A stretch of DNA of 33,580 nt, taken from the NCBI GenBank assembly GCA_051745635.1, contig JBNJEH010000032.1, forward strand, positions 1 through 33,580, read 5' to 3'. The notes under the pieces were generated by a model. The model did no database searches. It saw only the letters and a program-made list of their open reading frames with translations, and was not told where the DNA came from. Below are positions 30,896 through 33,580 of this stretch, one piece after another (position 1 is the stretch's first letter; each line of letters opens with the position of its first letter). This stretch comes from Brumimicrobium sp051745635. GTDB taxonomy: Bacteria > Bacteroidota > Bacteroidia > Flavobacteriales_D > Crocinitomicaceae. A program made the position numbers and the translations under genes.

Positions 30896-31455
30896 ACAAG
30901 CAATTCAACTACTTCTTTTACTTTATCTTCAACATCAATTTCTGATGCTTTTTTCATAAGCAAAGCTATGTTTTTATCCTTTCTTTTAAGATATTCTTTC
31001 GCTACTTCTTTTACCAAATCCACATCTGAATTTCGATAGATTCGAACAATATCACAAACCGTCCGTTCCAGCGAGTAAATACGAACCTCATCTTTATTTA
31101 CAACATGCTGCTTGAGGTATTTATCTGTCCAGTAATAAAGTTGAACCGGGGGATAGTCTTCTGTTTTCATTTTAGATTTCTGCCCTATGGCCAAATGAGT
31201 TTTATGGGGCATATACGTAGTCAAATTATAATAAGCAGATTCAGAAGTAAGACAGATAACGCCTTTAGGATACATCAACGAAATTTCCTGCCAATGGTTC
31301 AAGACAGCAATTTCGGGGATTTTATAAAGTCCCGGTTTAAGCTTCTCCACCAATCCTTCCTCGATCAACTCATTCAGCTTATTGAATAGATTGCGTTTTC
31401 CTTTAGCATCCTTTGTAAAGACGTAGCCATTCTTATGAGGAAGCTCATTAATCAT
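30892..31455 (-). CDS. AbiEi-type (type IV toxin-antitoxin) antitoxin/transcriptional regulator
   Basis: 187 residues. The N-terminus is a winged helix (YVFTKDAKGKRNLFNKLNEL, then VEKLKPGLYKIPE). The C-terminal domain carries the AbiEi signature order: GVICLTSESAYYNLTTYMPH, then a basic strand (HLAIGQKSKMK), then VRIYSLERTVCDIVRIYR and a final helical segment ending VVELLV. In characterised AbiE systems this protein represses its own operon and counteracts the nucleotidyltransferase toxin AbiEii encoded immediately downstream, usually with overlapping codons. Here the overlapping downstream gene is a DUF1016 nuclease instead. The gene has its own TAGATTTG promoter element. Family assignment is by motif; function in this pairing is inference. 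Confidence 0.8.
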   Translation of the reverse strand: MINELPHKNGYVFTKDAKGKRNLFNKLNELIEEGLVEKLKPGLYKIPEIAVLNHWQEISLMYPKGVICLTSESAYYNLTTYMPHKTHLAIGQKSKMKTEDYPPVQLYYWTDKYLKQHVVNKDEVRIYSLERTVCDIVRIYRNSDVDLVKEVAKEYLKRKDKNIALLMKKASEIDVEDKVKEVVELLV

Positions 31456-31469
31456 TGTTTACTTTTGCA

Positions 31470-31477
31470 CAAATCTA
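31470..31477 (-). promoter_or_regulatory. -7 element of the AbiEi-type/DUF1016 operon
   Basis: TAGATTTG on the minus strand, 14 bases before the ATG at 31455. No TTTG at the -33 distance. From here to R3 (about 190 bases) I see nothing else except a short AT-rich dyad (AATAAAAT with ATTTTATT) near 31548-31582. Confidence 0.5.
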
Positions 31478-31669
31478 CGGTAAATCATTAAAAGTACCGA
31501 TGTTTTGTGCGTTTTGGGAGAGCAAAAGGGGAGTTTGTATTCATTTAAAATAAAATTAACCACAACTCTTTCCCTTATTTTATTGGAGGAAATAGATGCT
31601 ATAGATTAGGGATAAGTCGTAATATTCAGTCCGACATTAACAACTCTGAATCAAAAACACGCTACTCAT

Positions 31670-31785
31670 GCTTTGTGTCGAGGTTTGTGATCGAAAACGC
31701 GCACCACAGAACATCATAACACCTATTGCTGAGGACTGAGGTCCGCAGCAATAGGATTATCAAATTTCTTTAATTTTACGCTAAA
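31670..31785. repeat. Island repeat R3
   Basis: Third copy. The left flank (GCTTTGTGTCG, then GATCGAAAACGCG) is shared with R1. Hairpin CCTATTGCTG (31722-31731) with CAGCAATAGG (31746-31755); its inner GGAC/GTCC is identical to R2. The right flank is shared with both only to TTTAATTTTACGCTAAA, after which R3 diverges into the sequence just behind ygiQ. R3 marks the island's right border. Confidence 0.85.
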
Positions 31786-31806
31786 AAATAATCCCGTTCT
31801 ATTGTA

Positions 31807-33580
31807 CTAACGAACATTTTGCTTTTTATCCTTCTTCCGCCGCTCTTCCAGCCACTTCGGCATTGGTTTTGGCTTTTGAGAAGTCGCTTTCTGGTTACGC
31901 TTTTTTCCAGATTTATGAGCCGCCTGTTTTTGACCCGATCTGCCGATCAACTTTTCAATCAATTCAGGGCGGTCGGCTTTCATCAATTTATTGCGGATCC
32001 AGTCGTGGTTCTCTTTTTTGTACCAAAAGAAGAACTTATGCTGACCTTGTTTTTCCTCGCGTGTACGTGCCGTGTAAACTGGACGCAACGTATATGGATG
32101 AACGCCCGCATAATAAATCACCGTCGCGACTGTCATCGGTGTTGGCGTAAAGTCCTGTACTTGCTCCAGCTGAAAGCCCATATCTTTGGTTTCTGCAGCG
32201 AGATTGGCCATGTCCTGTTCCTCACAACCCGGGTGCGATGAAATGAAATAAGGAATCAGCTGTTGTTTCAAACCGTGTTTGTCCTGAATCTTATCGTACT
32301 TTTCCTTGAAGCGGTGGAAATACTTGAATGAGGGCTTGCGCATCACTTTAAGCGTAGCATCACTGGTGTGTTCCGGCGCTACTTTCAAGCGTCCGCTCAC
32401 ATGTCGTGTTACGACCTGCTCAATGTATTCATCGTGATTGTTGTCGTCGTTATTCTTGGTAATATCATCCACCAACAGGTCGTAGCGGATACCGCTTCCA
32501 ACGAATGCCTTTTTTACTTTTGGGTGCTCGTCAATTTCGCGATAAAGGTCTGTCATATCGCTGTGATTTGTATCCAGATTGCTGCAAACTACGGGGTGAA
32601 TACAGCTCGGACTGGAACATTTTTCACAAATGGATTCGTCGATTCCTTTCAGCTTGTACATATTGGCAGAAGGACCACCAATGTCGGAAATATATCCTCT
32701 AAAATCTTCATCAGCGGTGACGGCTTCCACTTCTTTCATGATCGATTCTTTACTCCGGGAAGCGATAAATTTACCCTGATGAGCCGAGATCGTGCAGAAA
32801 CTGCATCCGCCAAAACATCCGCGGTGCGTGTTGACCGAAAAACGAATCATTTCAAACGCCGGAATTTTTCCTCGTTTTTTGTATTTGGGGTGCGGCATTC
32901 TCGTATAGGGAAGATCAAAAGACTGATCAATCTCTTTTTCCTTCATCGTTTTATACGGCGGATTGATGATGAGTCGATGATTTCCCACGTCCTGTACGAT
33001 GCGATTTGCATTGAGCTTGTTGGACTCAACTTCCACCACTTTGAAGTTGGCCGCATATTTTAACTTGTCTTCAAGGCAATCTTCATGCGAAGCCAGTTCC
33101 ACCGTTTTCCAATTTTTGTTTTTCGGTAAATCTTCTTCTTTGGGTTGCAAAAATGCCGTCTGGTTCAATGTTTTTAACGAATCAAACGGAACACCTTTTT
33201 TGATCAACTTCAGAAAATCGCGCAACGGCTGGTCGCCCATTCCGTAAACGAGCATATCCGCACCAGAGTCCACTAATATACTCGGCATCAGCTTGTCAGC
33301 CCAATAATCATAGTGTGTTACCCGACGCAGGGAAGCTTCAATTCCACCGATCAAAACGGGAACATCGGGATACAGATCCTTTAAAATTTCAGTGTACACT
33401 GTTGTAGCATAATCGGGTCTAAAACCTGACTCTCCCCCAGCGGTGTATGCATCCGTTGAACGCAGTCTTCTATTCGCCGTATAGTGATTCACCATAGAAT
33501 CCATACAGCCCGCAGTTACGCCGAAAAAGTATTTTGGTTTGCCAAACTTTTTGAAATCGCGCAAGTCATCCTGCCAGTTG
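31807..33580 (-). CDS. ygiQ: YgiQ-family radical SAM protein (5' end beyond the window)
   Basis: The frame is open to the right edge: the final codons NWQDDLRDFKKFGKPK are internal family sequence, so the true N-terminus lies outside, leaving about 590 of a normal 620-740 residues. The radical SAM cluster motif is CFGGCSFC (Cys-x3-Cys-x2-Cys) within VNTHRGCFGGCSFCTISAHQ. Further cysteines (CEKCSSPSCIHPVVC) could bind a second cluster. GGIEASLRRVTHYDYW, APEHTSDATLKVMRKPSF and SSHPGCEEQDM are diagnostic YgiQ blocks. The last 60 residues are a Lys-rich tail. It should cleave S-adenosylmethionine to drive an unknown radical reaction. Repeat R3 lies 21 bases after its stop. Confidence 0.93.
   Translation of the reverse strand, partial: NWQDDLRDFKKFGKPKYFFGVTAGCMDSMVNHYTANRRLRSTDAYTAGGESGFRPDYATTVYTEILKDLYPDVPVLIGGIEASLRRVTHYDYWADKLMPSILVDSGADMLVYGMGDQPLRDFLKLIKKGVPFDSLKTLNQTAFLQPKEEDLPKNKNWKTVELASHEDCLEDKLKYAANFKVVEVESNKLNANRIVQDVGNHRLIINPPYKTMKEKEIDQSFDLPYTRMPHPKYKKRGKIPAFEMIRFSVNTHRGCFGGCSFCTISAHQGKFIASRSKESIMKEVEAVTADEDFRGYISDIGGPSANMYKLKGIDESICEKCSSPSCIHPVVCSNLDTNHSDMTDLYREIDEHPKVKKAFVGSGIRYDLLVDDITKNNDDNNHDEYIEQVVTRHVSGRLKVAPEHTSDATLKVMRKPSFKYFHRFKEKYDKIQDKHGLKQQLIPYFISSHPGCEEQDMANLAAETKDMGFQLEQVQDFTPTPMTVATVIYYAGVHPYTLRPVYTARTREEKQGQHKFFFWYKKENHDWIRNKLMKADRPELIEKLIGRSGQKQAAHKSGKKRNQKATSQKPKPMPKWLEERRKKDKKQNVR

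Noticed and set aside
27701..31785. CRISPR array
   Set aside because: There are only three repeats, of about 100 bp and 1.8-2.2 kb apart, with gene-containing intervals and no cas genes.

Overview
The window looks like chromosome from a Bacteroidota bacterium, most likely a member of the Flavobacteriales; I cannot name the genus. Three things point there. Start regions repeatedly carry the Bacteroidetes -7 promoter element TAnnTTTG rather than a sigma70 -10 box with a Shine-Dalgarno site. Two giant secreted proteins end in type IX secretion (T9SS) sorting domains. The neighbourhoods (alaS / M23 peptidase / MerR; PurN with a DUF6495-type partner; PIN-PhoH ATPase; DUF349 protein) are of a kind familiar from that phylum.

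Layout. 1-730: a broken four-helix-bundle gene, a 40-bp palindrome, and a promoter-plus-terminator unit without an ORF that looks like a small RNA gene. 732-3195: DUF6495-type protein and purN on the minus strand, divergent from a Cu/Zn-type permease fused to a heavy-metal-binding domain. 3226-3621: a gene remnant and a 267-bp element bounded by 19-bp perfect inverted repeats, nested with a second inverted-repeat pair. 3565-4579: a small membrane protein and a VOC-fold protein (minus). 4837-12772: two paralogous, highly repetitive T9SS cargo proteins flanking truA and a small basic secreted protein. 12875-14043: a nicotinamide riboside salvage pair (PnuC transporter plus NadR-like kinase, overlapping ATGA). 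14173-17384: small secreted/membrane protein, PIN-PhoH ATPase, MerR regulator and M23 peptidase. 17489-22972: alaS and a large AsmA-like protein, convergent. 23226-26534: PfkB kinase, DUF349 coiled-coil protein and a membrane protein in one operon. 26631-27648: a tiny secreted protein and a barrel-less TonB-plug protein.

27701-31785 is an accessory island, visibly more AT-rich. It is cut into two cargo blocks by three copies (R1, R2, R3) of a roughly 100-bp repeat built round a hairpin with 10-12 bp arms. Block R1-R2 holds a GIY-YIG nuclease-like gene without a start codon and a DUF4172/Fic AMPylase-type gene. Block R2-R3 holds a truncated Ser/Thr kinase N-lobe, a frameshifted DUF1016 (PD-(D/E)XK, YhcG-like) nuclease gene and an AbiEi-type antitoxin gene. 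The last two overlap ATGA exactly where an AbiEii nucleotidyltransferase toxin would be expected. After R3 the ordinary chromosome resumes with a YgiQ radical SAM gene that runs off the right edge.

The best candidate for something undescribed is this island: an AbiEi-type antitoxin translationally coupled to a DUF1016 nuclease, in blocks bounded by a structure-conserving palindromic repeat, one copy of which carries a duplicated kinase tail and has become the 5' end of another gene. The nested inverted-repeat element at 3355-3621 and the candidate small RNA at 441-509 are the next most interesting.
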